From Pogostemon cablin (Eukaryota; Streptophyta; Magnoliopsida; Lamiales; Lamiaceae), in assembly GCA_023678885.1 (NCBI GenBank), contig CM042994.1:20741073-20805072 (forward strand): DNA of 64,000 nt, read 5' to 3'. The notes below the pieces were generated by a model, which was given only the letters and a program-made list of their open reading frames with translations, did no database searches and was not told the DNA's origin. Positions 11,861-23,225 of this stretch are shown one piece after another. The position numbers and the translations under genes are program-made. Numbering within the stretch: the first letter of the stretch is position 1; each line of letters begins with the position of its first letter.

Positions 11861-13119
11861 TCCGATTGTCGATAGTTGTCGGTTTCTCATCGACATGCGT
11901 CGGTTTGAGTATTGGTGGTTATTGCCTATCGGTCCGGGTGGGTAGGGTGGGGGTCAAACTTTTTCATTATTATTCTTATTGTTGGAGGGGCATTTTTGTT
12001 CTAAAAGTCAAATTTAGTTAAAAATGATCACAATTTATTTATTGGTTGGCAAAGAATTTTTCCACTTCATAAGTGGTAGTCTGGTAGATTTGTTAATTCG
12101 TGTGTCTATATATAGATAGATATATATTCTAACAAATTACTATAACAAAGTAAATATAACTCCGTGTAGAGTTTCAATTGTGTATCAATTATATTAGCAT
12201 AATATCATGTAACCAAATCCAACCTTACCAACAACACTAAACTTAATATATTTTTCGATCTTATAATATAGGGTGATAGCGTGTGAGATCATTTTACGTT
12301 TTTGTAATTAATTATTAATTTCGTTATAAAATATTATCTTTTTTATTTATAATATAAAAATAGTTAATGAAATAATTTACTGCACCATTATCACTTTTTA
12401 TCAAATCAATTAACTATCAATTTTCATTAATGATGTTATCACTTTTAATTCGTCTCAATTTCGCACACGTCTTTGCCTAAAATATTAACTAATGAATAAT
12501 TTGAATGAATAATGTAATTAAAAATGTCCGAAATTCATTCCTAAAAATTAGGGTTGGGTATTGATAAATGTGCACACGATGAAGCGAGTTTGATTATTAA
12601 TTTGACACTGTTTTGGAACACGAGTGGAGGTTGGAGAGGTTTGATTTCTTCGTGTGTAATTATTAAAGATTCATGTATGTTGTCCGTGTAACATAAGTTA
12701 ACATCTCATCATTTTCTTTTAACCCCTGATCTATGTAAACAAAAGTATTCATGTAGGACAAATTATCCTATGGAATCTTTTTTATTTATTTTATATTTTG
12801 CATTTTTATGTAATTTATGACTTACTTTATTTTTAGGGTTTAAAATTTATTTTTAGACTTAGTGTTAAATTTGAGGATATAATTGTAATTAATTCTATTA
12901 AGGAGACGATGACTACAAAGGTTACACATGAAAATAGTTCTATAAATACTCTCTCTTTATATAGAGTTTAAGAGAGTAACATTTTTTAAACAATTTTATC
13001 TACGATATTTTTTTAGATTTGGATATTATTTTAAATCAATAGTAGTATGTAACAGTACTGTATTAATTCATTGTATCTCCTAGTAATTTAGGGTATAAAA
13101 TGTGTAACTATGAGTAATT
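11861..13119. other. AT-rich intergenic stretch
   Basis: No gene or clear element end was found. The stretch holds short low-complexity runs and scattered A/T tracts. Confidence 0.4.
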
Positions 13120-13285
13120 TTTCCATAAAGTATTCTTATCGGTTATTAAAGTATGTTTTTAGTGAGTCATATTATAAAACTTTAAAAACATACTTTAATT
13201 CATTATTTATCATATCATACTTAAAAAAACTTATTTTAACTATGAATTAATATAACAACCATACTTTAATAATAGATTGATCTGT
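13120..13285. repeat. Degenerate relative of the GTGAGAC fold-back MITE
   Basis: Repeated 'aaagtatg' and 'catacttta' blocks in inverted arrangement match the interior of the element at 11059-11313. The GTGAGAC termini are lost. Confidence 0.45.
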
Positions 13286-13301
13286 TTCACAATCCTGTCA
13301 C

Positions 13302-13455
13302 TGGGCTCCTCACAAAAGTGAGTGACCCAGGTTCGATTCCTATTGGGAAGAATAGGAGGGGAGTTATAAGGAGGCTTGAAGAATAAGAGTGTATGAGTGC
13401 TTGGTGTACTAATTACTAACTATACTAACAACTAATTTTGTCCGATAAAAAAAAA
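13302..13455 (+). mobile_element. tRNA-derived SINE, copy 1, 5'-truncated
   Basis: A pol III B box, GGTTCGATTCC, lies at 13330-13340. The body matches the copies at 30819-31004 and 45402-45603 and ends in a poly-A run. Near-identical flanks, AATCCTGTCAC at 13291-13301 and AATCCTATCAC at 13456-13466, look like the target duplication. Compared with copy 2 it lacks the first 30 bases or so, including the A box. Confidence 0.82.
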
Positions 13456-13497
13456 AATCCTATCACATGTGAAAATTTGTCTAAACGATATAATAAT

Positions 13498-13799
13498 GGG
13501 TAAATATCAATTTTTGGTCATCTAGCATAGGTCAAATTCAATTTCAATCCTAAGGATTAGTAATTTCTCAAAAGTGATCTTCTGGTATCTGAAATTAGTC
13601 ATTTTAGTCCACTTTGATCCTTTTTTGCCGGAATCCGGCGATTTTCCTGCTAGAGTTAGTAAATTTCGGCGAGAAAATGATCAAATGTGGACTAAAATGA
13701 CTCAATTTGGACACCAAATGACCACTTTTGAAAAATTACCAATTCTTAGGATTGAAATTGAATTTGACTTATTTTAGATGACCAAAATTGATATTTCCC
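13498..13799. mobile_element. Long-TIR fold-back element
   Basis: The two halves are inverted copies of each other for well over 100 bp. The left end (GGGTAAATATCAATTTTTGG) matches the reverse complement of the right end (CCAAAATTGATATTTCCC), and the match continues through 'caaattcaatttcaatcctaa' toward a centre near 13640 containing GCCGGAATCCGGC. This is typical of small Mutator-like MITEs. No clean 9-bp target duplication was found. Confidence 0.72.
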
Positions 13800-14544
13800 T
13801 TGTAATAATCAACTCATACACTAACTATAATTACCTTTACTTAATTAATTAAATTTTTTTCTCAATTTATCAATTCTTTCCTATCAATGAATACTTTATT
13901 AATATATCACCACCAATCTTTTACGTATATTAACTTATCATAAATTAAATTTACCCTATAAAATTAAATTCAAAATAATTAAATAGTATATTAATAGATA
14001 AACTCAAAACAAATATGCTAAAGTTAAGAGAAACTTGGATCCATAACTAATGTGATGTAACCCTCATGCAACATTCAGTCAACATTCAAGAAAAGTTGGT
14101 CATACATATAAGTTTCACTAAAGTGTGATTGATGAGAATATTTATGCCAATAATAATACATATTCTAAAGAATGCTGACTAGGAATAGTTTCCAAAATAG
14201 ATCTTCTCCCACAAAAATTTAAATTTCAATACCTTCGAAGTTCGAACTATTCCCCCCGCACATTAATTTTTTATAGAATGTTGAACTTGTAAATGATTGC
14301 CAATATATATCATAACAATAACAATAATATTATTATTAATAATAGTTTGTAATCGGTTTGAAAAAAAAAATTTTAATCTTAGTAATATTTAGAGAAATAT
14401 TTTTAACGTTATTTATTTATATTATATCCTAATTCTTTATTAATAACACAATTACTATAATGCCTTTTTATTTTTCATAAAAATAGTAGAACATAACTTC
14501 ATTTAATTTTAACGAACGGTTTAAATAAGAGGTATATATATACT

Positions 14545-14790
14545 ATATGAGATTAATTTTGAGATAGATTGACATATTATTAAAATATATTTATTATTTA
14601 GTATAAGTAAAACATGCTTATTGATTGTTAAAATATATTAGTAATAACTTATATTACTACACCCAAAAATTATATTTTAATTTATAATTTATAATTTTTT
14701 GAAAAAAAATCTTTAATAATTAATAAACATATTTTATTTATATAACAATAATAATAATTAACATGTGCCACGAACCTTTTTCACAATTTA
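14545..14790. repeat. Degenerate relative of the GTGAGAC fold-back MITE
   Basis: Similar order of 'gagattaatt...gagatag', AT-rich palindromic interior and a decayed right end (ccacgaaccttttt), compared with 11059-11313. Very diverged. Confidence 0.4.
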
Positions 14791-14953
14791 CTTTGTCTTT
14801 AGATAAAATGTCTTTTAATTTCTAATACATACTAATTTCATTAAATTACTTTCACGAACGGTTAAATAATTTAATTTTACAAAATAAAAAAAATGGTAAC
14901 CTAAAAGTATAGTTAATTATAGATTAGGAATCACTTTTCATCATAACTCTCGT

Positions 14954-15276
14954 CAGGGGCGGACCCCAAAAACTCATTATATTATATGTAAATAATCTGT
15001 ATTTTTAAATTTAGCTCAGTTCAAAAAAATTTTAAGCCCACCCAAATGAAGATAAAAAATAAATATATCTTCTCAAATTATATATATTCTAGGAGCCCAT
15101 TACAATAAATATTAAAATTTAGTCAATTCTCTGTCTACTTTTAAGAAGGTAATTTGTGTGTGTATATATATGTATATATATTTTTTTAAATTATTTTTTA
15201 ATAATAATAATTATTTTTTATTTTCTTTAATAATCTTAGTCCACCACCTCACTACGTTTTTCTAGATCCGCCACTG
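14954..15276. mobile_element. hAT-type MITE with perfect 8-bp target duplication
   Basis: The left terminus CAGGGGCGGACC and the right terminus GATCCGCCACTG are inverted copies with one internal difference. The 8-bp direct repeat ACTCTCGT flanks both sides (14946-14953 and 15277-15284). TIR type and 8-bp duplication are the marks of the hAT superfamily. The 323-bp interior is non-coding. Confidence 0.93.
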
Positions 15277-15284
15277 ACTCTCGT

Positions 15285-16257
15285 TAATTTTTATCCATAT
15301 CGAGACTCTTTCGTGAGACGTTTCATATAAATTTTTGGCTTCTTAAATAAAAATCAATAAATTGAAATTTTGGTTTGATAGCATAATTAGCAGAAAACAA
15401 TGAAATTATGAAAATGAGTGGGAGTGTGTGACGGGAGTGAGGGATTGAAAGCGAAGAGTGAAGGGAAAAAAAGCTAACAAAAACCCATGCTTGTATTTTA
15501 GCTGAATGCTAGCGACAGTTCAGTTATAAGACATACTTATAATTCACTTTACTTTATGCAATAATCACTTTTTATTTACCAATAAATACACACACTTTAC
15601 TAAATGTGACAAAATTTGTTTGTTTTTATTTTGCTGTTTTTTGCATGGTACTTGGAAACTGTCACAGAGAAGAGAGATATTACGTACACCTGACCGAGCG
15701 TGCCGACCGGAGCTCCAGAATGAGGAGAGAGAAAGAGATAAGGGTGTGTTTGGCTGATAACGAAAAAACAGAGGGAGTGCAAGATTAAGAGATTCAGTGA
15801 CTTTTTGGTCCATTATTATTTTGGGGGGTGGGTGGTGGGTCGGGCAGACAAGGACGTGAGAGTAGGGAAGGCCCGGTCCGGCCCGGCCCGGCCCGTTCTG
15901 TGTCCACGTCATTGGACTCCTCGATTCTCGGGCTATCTTTCTTCTCTTATTATTGACTGTTCCCACTTTTGCATGCGCTCCACCCATGAAACTACACATC
16001 CTCCGCCCCATCGCTTTCTTGCTTAACACATTATTGATTTTCTTTTTCCTTTTTTAATAAGAAAAAAATAAATTTTGGATGTTTTTTCTTAAGTTGAATT
16101 CCCCACCATTTGTGTTTCACACAATATAAAAAAATTATACCCTACAGATGACCATTAAACATTTGGCGCATGTATTGAATTTTAGGCATTGATTATGACA
16201 AGTAGCAAACATTTAATTTGTGGAATGAGGCATGAAATATCATTATGGAATAGATGA
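15285..16257. other. Intergenic stretch with a short GC-rich island
   Basis: A run of repeated GGCCCG units lies at about 15870-15896 within otherwise AT-rich DNA. Open frames on both strands across 15565-16029 have no recognisable domain and mirror each other, so none is called a gene. Confidence 0.4.
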
Positions 16258-16740
16258 TCTCATTTGATTTTTTCTATTCCCCTTACCAACTTAACAACAC
16301 TATAAAACTTTCCAAAAATCTCAATTTCATATTTTACTTTTCCATAGCAACCAAACCACATATTATCACATTCCCACAAATAAATCATGAACAACTTCCT
16401 TTTCCTCCCTCTAATTAGTTTACTAGAGTATAGTAAACTAGCCGAAGGATCCGAGAACATCACTGCTTGTATGCCACCCATTTAAAAAATTTCATCCAAA
16501 GAAGATAAGAGAATTTGCATTCAAAAAATATATGACCTACCGTCTCTTGATCCTTAGAGCATAAACATCATTGACATTTGCATTTTGTGAAAATTTATTC
16601 TTTTGTTGGAGTTTCGTTAATGATGGTACTCGTTTCCATAAAACTCTTCATGCATGAACTTTTACTTTTGAAAGAGTAATTTTGTTCCAAATTAAAACAA
16701 ACACTTCTTTACCCTTTGCTTCTTCTTCCATTTTTAAATG
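16258..16740 (-). pseudogene. LINE relic, zf-RVT region
   Basis: Read on the minus strand in shifting frames, this gives VWNKI.LSKVKVHA.RVLWKRVPS, then C-x2-C (CCLCSKDQ), ETVGHIFFECKFSYLLWMKFF, and RGRKRKLFMIYLWECDN. This is the order of the zinc-binding zf-RVT domain that follows reverse transcriptase in plant LINEs (PF13966). The upstream RT is absent and several frame breaks and stops are present, so it is a fragment of an old LINE 3' region. Confidence 0.72.
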
Positions 16741-18493
16741 CATGATCATCCCATATGCTCTTTTTGTAGTATATTTTTCTTTTATTCCATTATGCTATTG
16801 CCAGGAGTCTATAATGCCTTACTTTGAAATATACATGTCAATTATTGAAATCAAATTGTGAAACATTATTAATTTCTCATCCCTTAGTGGTCTCCTCTAT
16901 CTCTAACTCCAATTCCACACTATCACTCCATTCCCCAAATTTGTGAAACTCTCGAGGAGCACTTAGATAAGTATTTAATACACATTAATGTAATTATGCA
17001 GGATTGAACTTAATTGCAATATTTTCAAAATTAAATGATTTTTCCTCCCACGATATGATTATAGTTGTAAAAATGAGCTATACCCACATGAATCAACCCG
17101 AACGTCTCACGAAACTGATGACCTGAAACCCGTCCCATCATTAGCCCAACCAGCAAATGACATACACTATTATAACTTGCCCTTTTAGGTCTGCTGATGC
17201 ACATAACAACAAAATGAAATATATCCAATATATATTCCGTTAATTCAAGAACAAGAATACTAGAGATAAAAAAGATGGAACAAAACAATAAAGATAAAAC
17301 TCTTAAGCTTCCGTTGATTCTAGAATACGAATATCGGAGATAACAAAAGAGATTTAACATCACTAAATTAATTATTATTTACTTCCCTTCAATAATCAGC
17401 AAAACCAATACATATAGCTGTTGCAAGTTTTGAATTTGCAAAAAGAACCCAAACAAAAAATTATTCCAAACTAGCAAAGAAGTAAAGAGGCCCATTAAAA
17501 AAAAATTGATAAGTTAATGGGCTTTGTTACTCATGTTGCAATCTACTTCCTCCAGCCACTGACAAGGTATAAATTTTATCATTTTAGGTGTCCATTTCAA
17601 ATGTATCCATATTTCCTATTTAGTAAAAAGGTACACCACATAGCTCACCACTTCCCTCGAATACGACTACCCACTACACATATAATAATACTTCTTAATC
17701 TACGCATAAAAAGCAAACATTAACCTTCCAAGTGGCCGGAGAGAGTAGTTGATTAAAGAAGTACAAAGCAATGTAATCTGCATTACCCGCCCACCAATAA
17801 TATCTATTTGTCTAAATCCTGTTTGGTCCAAAAGATCTACGTTCATTGCCAGGAAGAAGTCTTATTGATGGTAAAATACAATAGAACAAAATTTCGTATC
17901 AAGATTATTGAAGGAACAACCCAAAATACACTCTCTCTTATACTCTCAATCTAGACAATTTCTTTTCTATTTTATTCTAACTAATTTGTCGTTTAGTTTC
18001 AGAAGAAGTTATGTTGATCCATAAAACTATATTTAAGGATCGATAAAAAATTAATCCTAGGGAGTGATTGAGAATATCCAAATAACTGCAACAACACACT
18101 CCCCTCAAATCTTATCCAACTAACTATCTAAACCATCAAATAACCGTTTCATGATTCAACTATCAAACTAATCCTATCCCACAACTCTTCAAGTCAAAAT
18201 CTTACAACATTATGCTAAGTATATAAATGATCCGTTTTATGAATATTGGAAGGATCAAAAATATATACCACCACGCATAACATCAATAATAGACGCGATC
18301 TTTACATATCAATTGCAGGAGAATTTGCCATTGCTTGCTTATTAATTAATCAATGTTGTAATGAGTATAATTCCTTTTTAACACATATAATTGGGAACTT
18401 AGCCATGTGACCTTACGTATCATTTACCTTATGGAGTATGTTCGTGAATTTATAAACGCATGTGATTGGAAACTTTCTACTGCATTTTTTTTC
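16741..18493. other. AT-rich intergenic stretch
   Basis: Nothing recognisable as a gene or complete element was found. Short open frames at 17031-17363 and 17517-17723 show no domain. Confidence 0.4.
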
Positions 18494-18501
18494 CTTTGGT
18501 G

Positions 18502-19206
18502 TAGAGTTGTTAATATGCCCGAAAACCGTGGGCCCGTCTCGATTAACACGAAAAAAATTAGGGTTAGAGCCAAAAAATTTAGGCTCTTTTAACATCCGGG
18601 CTTTTTGATCCGAACCGATTAACCCGCGAGTTAATAGGGCTGGTCCGCAGGCTAACCGGGCTGGCCCGTAGGGTTGAGAATTATTATTTTTATTATGTTT
18701 AATTAATTTTAACACTCATAATCTATACATCAACCACCCCATCCCACTTTACCCCTGCCCAACCCATCTTTGGACAAACTCTCACCATCTTTTAATTTTC
18801 ATCTCTTTCTCATCGTTTTTCTTAATCTAACCCAAAAATTTCTCTAATTAATAAAATAATACTTAAATAAATATATTAAGATTAATTTAATTATCACAAA
18901 TTCTTTTAATTTATATGTTTTAAAAATATTTTGCATGTATTAATTTTAATTCTCTCAAATTTTAAATAATGTATTAGTTAATTTTGAATTTTTTATATTA
19001 TTTATAACAAATTATAATTTATAATTTTTTAAATATTTTTATTGTACAGCCTGCAAGCCCTGCCCGTTTAACCTGTTGTCCATTAGGGTTATGTTAACCT
19101 TTTCGTAGCCCATTTAAATAGACCCGATTTAGCCCAAAGCCTGATTAGCCTGATGCCCGTTAGGACTAACCCTAATGGGTTAGAGTTGACCCGTTTAACA
19201 TCTCTA
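18502..19206. mobile_element. hAT-type non-autonomous element with perfect 8-bp target duplication
   Basis: The element starts TAGAGTTGTTAA and ends with its inverted copy TTAACATCTCTA (one mismatch). The 8-bp direct repeat CTTTGGTG flanks it at 18494-18501 and 19207-19214. Sub-terminal regions are rich in GGGCT/GCCCG and 'aaccct' motifs arranged in both orientations. There is no transposase in its 705 bp. Confidence 0.93.
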
Positions 19207-19214
19207 CTTTGGTG

Positions 19215-20988
19215 GATGAATACATAAATAAAATTAAGGCAACACAACCTCACACGTGAGATTGTTTTTACTTTTCTCAAATAATATATTAAAGATATTA
19301 TCTCTTTTCATTATAAATATTATCATGTTTTGTTCGTATTACAAATTGTTAATGAAATAATTCAGTGCATCACTAATATTACTCTTTATAGATTCAAGCA
19401 TCATTTTTTATTAAAATATTAGTATCACTTTTTCTTCATCCCAGGGAAAATTTTCCGTAATATAGTTTCGCATAGTACCTTTTGCCTTAAAAATATTCCT
19501 TTTACATTAAACGAAAAAACTCAATAATGTTGAACTATATGGGAATATAGAGCTCTACCAGTATCATACATTGGGTATGCTAGCTTTTTAGACCTATATA
19601 TGGAATCTACCAAAAACTTGTCTGTATTTTGAAATTTTGAGATTGTCCATGATAAAGACTACAAGACTTTAATTCTATATTTGTCGCAACCTTACAACTT
19701 TTAAGGACAATTTAATTTAGTGGTGAAAAGCTATAATATTCCTCTCCAATTGAATGACAACATATGGGGTCTCCTGTCAAAACAAGCATACTAATTGTCT
19801 TAAATTCAATTCATAATTTAGAGAGTGTATTCTGTGATAATTTTTTTTATTAAAAAAATAAATAATAAAATGGAGTAATATTTAAGAGCTGCTGGAGATA
19901 TCGATAGGTCTTTAATAAGAGTGTGGGTCAAGCTCACCGAATATTCTTATAATTTTCTCATTATCGAAATTAAAAATGAGTTGCATATTTGAAAATTATA
20001 TTTTAAGTAGATAATTAATTTGATGAATATATTTATTTATTTTAATATACATTACAAATGAATAAGTAATTAAACTCAAAGATTGCAACTTTAAATATAA
20101 GAAAGTAAAGGAAAAAGAACAATAAAAGGTAGAAATTAGAAGTTGTCTTCACAGTATATCGGATATGACGTAAATCTTTTACCCCATATACTTATATTAA
20201 TAAAACTTTTTCTTACCAAAAAAAGAAATTAGAAGTTGTCTTGATCATGGAGAATTATTGAAAATTGGAACACCTTAAAAATGTTTTCACACCTTATAAA
20301 ATGGATTTCAGTATATATGGTCCACATATTAACCATGATCTCGAAGGGTGAACAAATTAACAGTGATCGATCAAGTTATGCTCGGACCAACCAATAGATT
20401 CATCGTATTACTATTACTCCTAAAAAAAAAAACTCTTCCTCATAATGATCTGGTCAAATTCTATATAGAGCTACTCAATTTGTACAATTGTACAATAAAA
20501 TAAAATATACTCTCATATGTACAATAAAATATTGTAAAATTTACAATTACGATACTAATTTTAAAGTTAGTCTCGCATAAAATCGTCTCACGATGAGATT
20601 ATTTAATATATTTTTAATTAATTAAAATTATTATTATTATTAATTACTTTTCTTTAAAGAGGGTGTCACATTTTAATTATACATTGATATATTTTTAAAA
20701 TAATTTTCATTTTTTATCAATGATTTTATTACTTTTCATTAAAAAATTTAATACCATTTATTTATATCATGAATTGTTCATAAAATAATTTACAACACCA
20801 CTATCATTTTTCTTTAACCTGAGAATCACTTAGCCATTTCATTAGTCTTCCTGTGGGGCCTTACACAAGTATTTGTCTATGCCCTTATCTTATCACATGT
20901 ACATTTAATAAGTTCGTAATTCATTCTCATGAAATATTTTAAATTGTTCATTCATTTATAAATTTAGAATTAGGCGCATTTTTATAGT
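19215..20988. other. AT-rich intergenic stretch
   Basis: No gene was found. A short GTCTCGC/CGTCTCAC pair near 20568-20600 resembles the ends of the GTGAGAC MITE family but no full copy could be traced. Confidence 0.4.
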
Positions 20989-21125
20989 GAATAAAACATT
21001 TTGGGATTCTTAATAGGACAGCGCTAATATCTCAAAGCCCAACAGACAATGATATTCCACAGTCCAATTAAATGGGCTTTTAAATCGACAAGTGATAATT
21101 TGCCTGTGGATTGTCATTGAATAGA
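20989..21125. repeat. Copy of the ATG101 upstream region
   Basis: This stretch matches about 40455-40605, just upstream of ATG101, through 'atctcaaagcccaacaga', 'agtccaattaaatgggct' and a diverged 'ataatttgcctgtgga' tail. The 40-kb copy carries an extra internal repeat of 'agcccaacagataat'. No ATG101 exon follows this copy. Confidence 0.75.
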
Positions 21126-22980
21126 TTCCCTTCTCACCACTCCACTTCACTTCACTTCTCTTCTGTCTGTCAAGTTCCCAATTTACTTGTAAGTATGAGC
21201 ATTTCAATTTCCCAATTTTCAGTATAACAATCTTAATTGGGCATTTCCCCCTCATCCTCAACTTTCGAGTAGCAGGCGAAAACACTAAGGTATCTTTCAC
21301 TTCGTGTAGTTATGTATACAGATTTATATGTGTTAGGATAGGTGTTTGCTTTAAATGTGTTAGGACTGCATAAGGTGTTCGATGAATTGTTTCAAAGAAA
21401 ATTATATAACTGCTACTTTGTGTGATATGTATGTGTTCTTTTATTTCAAGCAGCAAGCATCCACCATTGTTTAGCATTTAGTGTCTGTCTGTGTAATCAC
21501 ACTTTCGGAGGATCTTAATGGTAAAATTGTGTTCATCAATGAGGTATGTTGGCATAGAAAAGTACAGATGGAAATAAATGAAATTTCAAAAGATATGAAC
21601 ATGTGAAAATGTGTAGTACAACGCGTAATTGGTTCTCTTGACCATGATATAATTAGTACAACTATTAGAGAAGGCTGATTGTAGAATTTAGTTTAAGAAT
21701 CTAACATATTACATGTTATAGAAAACAAATACAAAGTATCACACACTCACACAAGTACATTCATTGCATTACCATGGCTAGAAAATAGAGAATTTGGGAC
21801 AATAATCGCAAATTTTCCTGCAGTCAGTAATGATGTAGTTGACCATGAAAATAAAGATAAATGAAGAAGAGAAGAAAAAGGCCTCCAGCAGCTAAAGATT
21901 TCTCAATCTATACAATGGTCTAAGAACATCCCTGTTAGTTAGTTAAATGAAGTTAAGTTATAACCAGAGTTTCAAGCAACAGAGAAGACCTCCAATTTTC
22001 TCAAAAACTGTCAAGCTCATACTTTAATCATATCACCAACTGAAAATGGTTGAGCAAGATAGAAAAAACTCCGGTTAGATAAATAATGTTTAAGCATCTA
22101 ATTACAATTTTTTTAGAAACATTAGTAATGCATTTTTGATAAACTGTAGAAACAAATAAACAGCACAACTTAAGGCTACTTTTTGACTGCGCAAGCTCAT
22201 CATCTTTTTTTTTTATTGTAACATTTGAATTTACGAGGTATGGATAATGTCATCAGTTAGCAGTAGATTTTATTAGGAGTGCAAAGTTTGTGGCCTTTAC
22301 AACTTTTAATATTTAGAATAGTATCAGTTAGCGTTAATTTAATAAGGAGTGCAAAATATGTGGCCTTTACAAATTTTAATAAAGTATACTGGAATGAATT
22401 ATATGACAGCATCAAGACATGTAACTTAACTTCATCAGTTTACAGGCACAAAGATCAGTGATTACTAAGCTTAAGCATGTCAAGTTGAAGTTTGTATTGG
22501 TGGCTCAACGAATAACGGAAAATGTAAATTACTAATAATGAAATCAAAGATGCTAATTATCAAGTTTATTCTGTGGAAGAATCTACACCATTAACTGCCA
22601 TAAGTCATGCATGTTGGTGGTACAAGCTTTCTAACTGCATGCATAAGTGTATTAGCCATTGTAAAACCTACCATTTATTTAGGATTCCACATTCATTTTT
22701 TGATACTCAAGCTGCATAACTGGCTGTTCCATAGATATTTTATTAGTTTCTACCATCTTAGTGTTCTAAAAGACAGGTGTTATACGAACAAGCTTATGAC
22801 ACATTAGGAAAACATGTTTCTACTTTTCTGAGAAATTATTTTTAGGACATGATCTCTAAAGCTTAGTATAACCTACCTATCTGATAGTATGCTTACGCAT
22901 TTCTAATACTTTTTTGGCCTGACATTAATACCTTATCAGTTGTTTAATATTTACTATTGAGTGAGGGCTTTCAGTTGTTT
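21126..22980. other. Non-coding stretch with a 71-bp tandem duplication
   Basis: The stretch resembles a UTR or intron in composition but no exon could be supported. A tandem pair with period 71 lies at about 22252-22390, each unit containing 'atcagttag' and 'gtggcctttacaa'. Confidence 0.45.
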
Positions 22981-23175
22981 TCATTGATGGGGTTCTGTTT
23001 TCCTGGCAAAGCCTATTAGCACTTGGAAAGATAAATCAAACGAAGACTCGTTTGCCAAAAGCCGTAGCTTCCCAAATTCAATTCTCAATATCTGATAGTT
23101 CTTACACATGACACATACTACATAAATAATAGAGAAACCCTAGGCCCACTAGGCTAGGCCCAAAACTAACACACC

Positions 23176-23224
23176 ACGACACAAATAATAGATATGGGAC
23201 CACGACACAAATAATAGATATGGG
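23176..23224. repeat. Tandem pair at the 3' border of the chromovirus
   Basis: The unit CACGACACAAATAATAGATA followed by 'tgggac' occurs twice in a row. It lies just beyond the chromovirus coding end and may be part of its 3' untranslated region or LTR. Confidence 0.7.
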
Positions 23225-23225
23225 A

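Noticed and set aside
13330..13340. A possible tRNA gene from the GGTTCGATTCC B box
   Set aside because: No acceptor stem or anticodon arm. The repeated body, poly-A tail and target duplications show a SINE. The same applies at 30879 and 45572.
15565..16029. A 154-codon minus-strand open frame and opposing plus-strand frames
   Set aside because: No recognisable domain, and a GC-rich simple repeat makes frames open on both strands.
21189..21222. A short GTAAGT...CAG intron after the ATG101-like upstream copy
   Set aside because: At 34 bp it is too short for a plant intron and no coding sequence follows.
22980..23225. An LTR of the chromovirus left of its coding end
   Set aside because: TG/CA-ended candidates exist by chance but no matching partner LTR is present right of 26200, so it cannot be supported.
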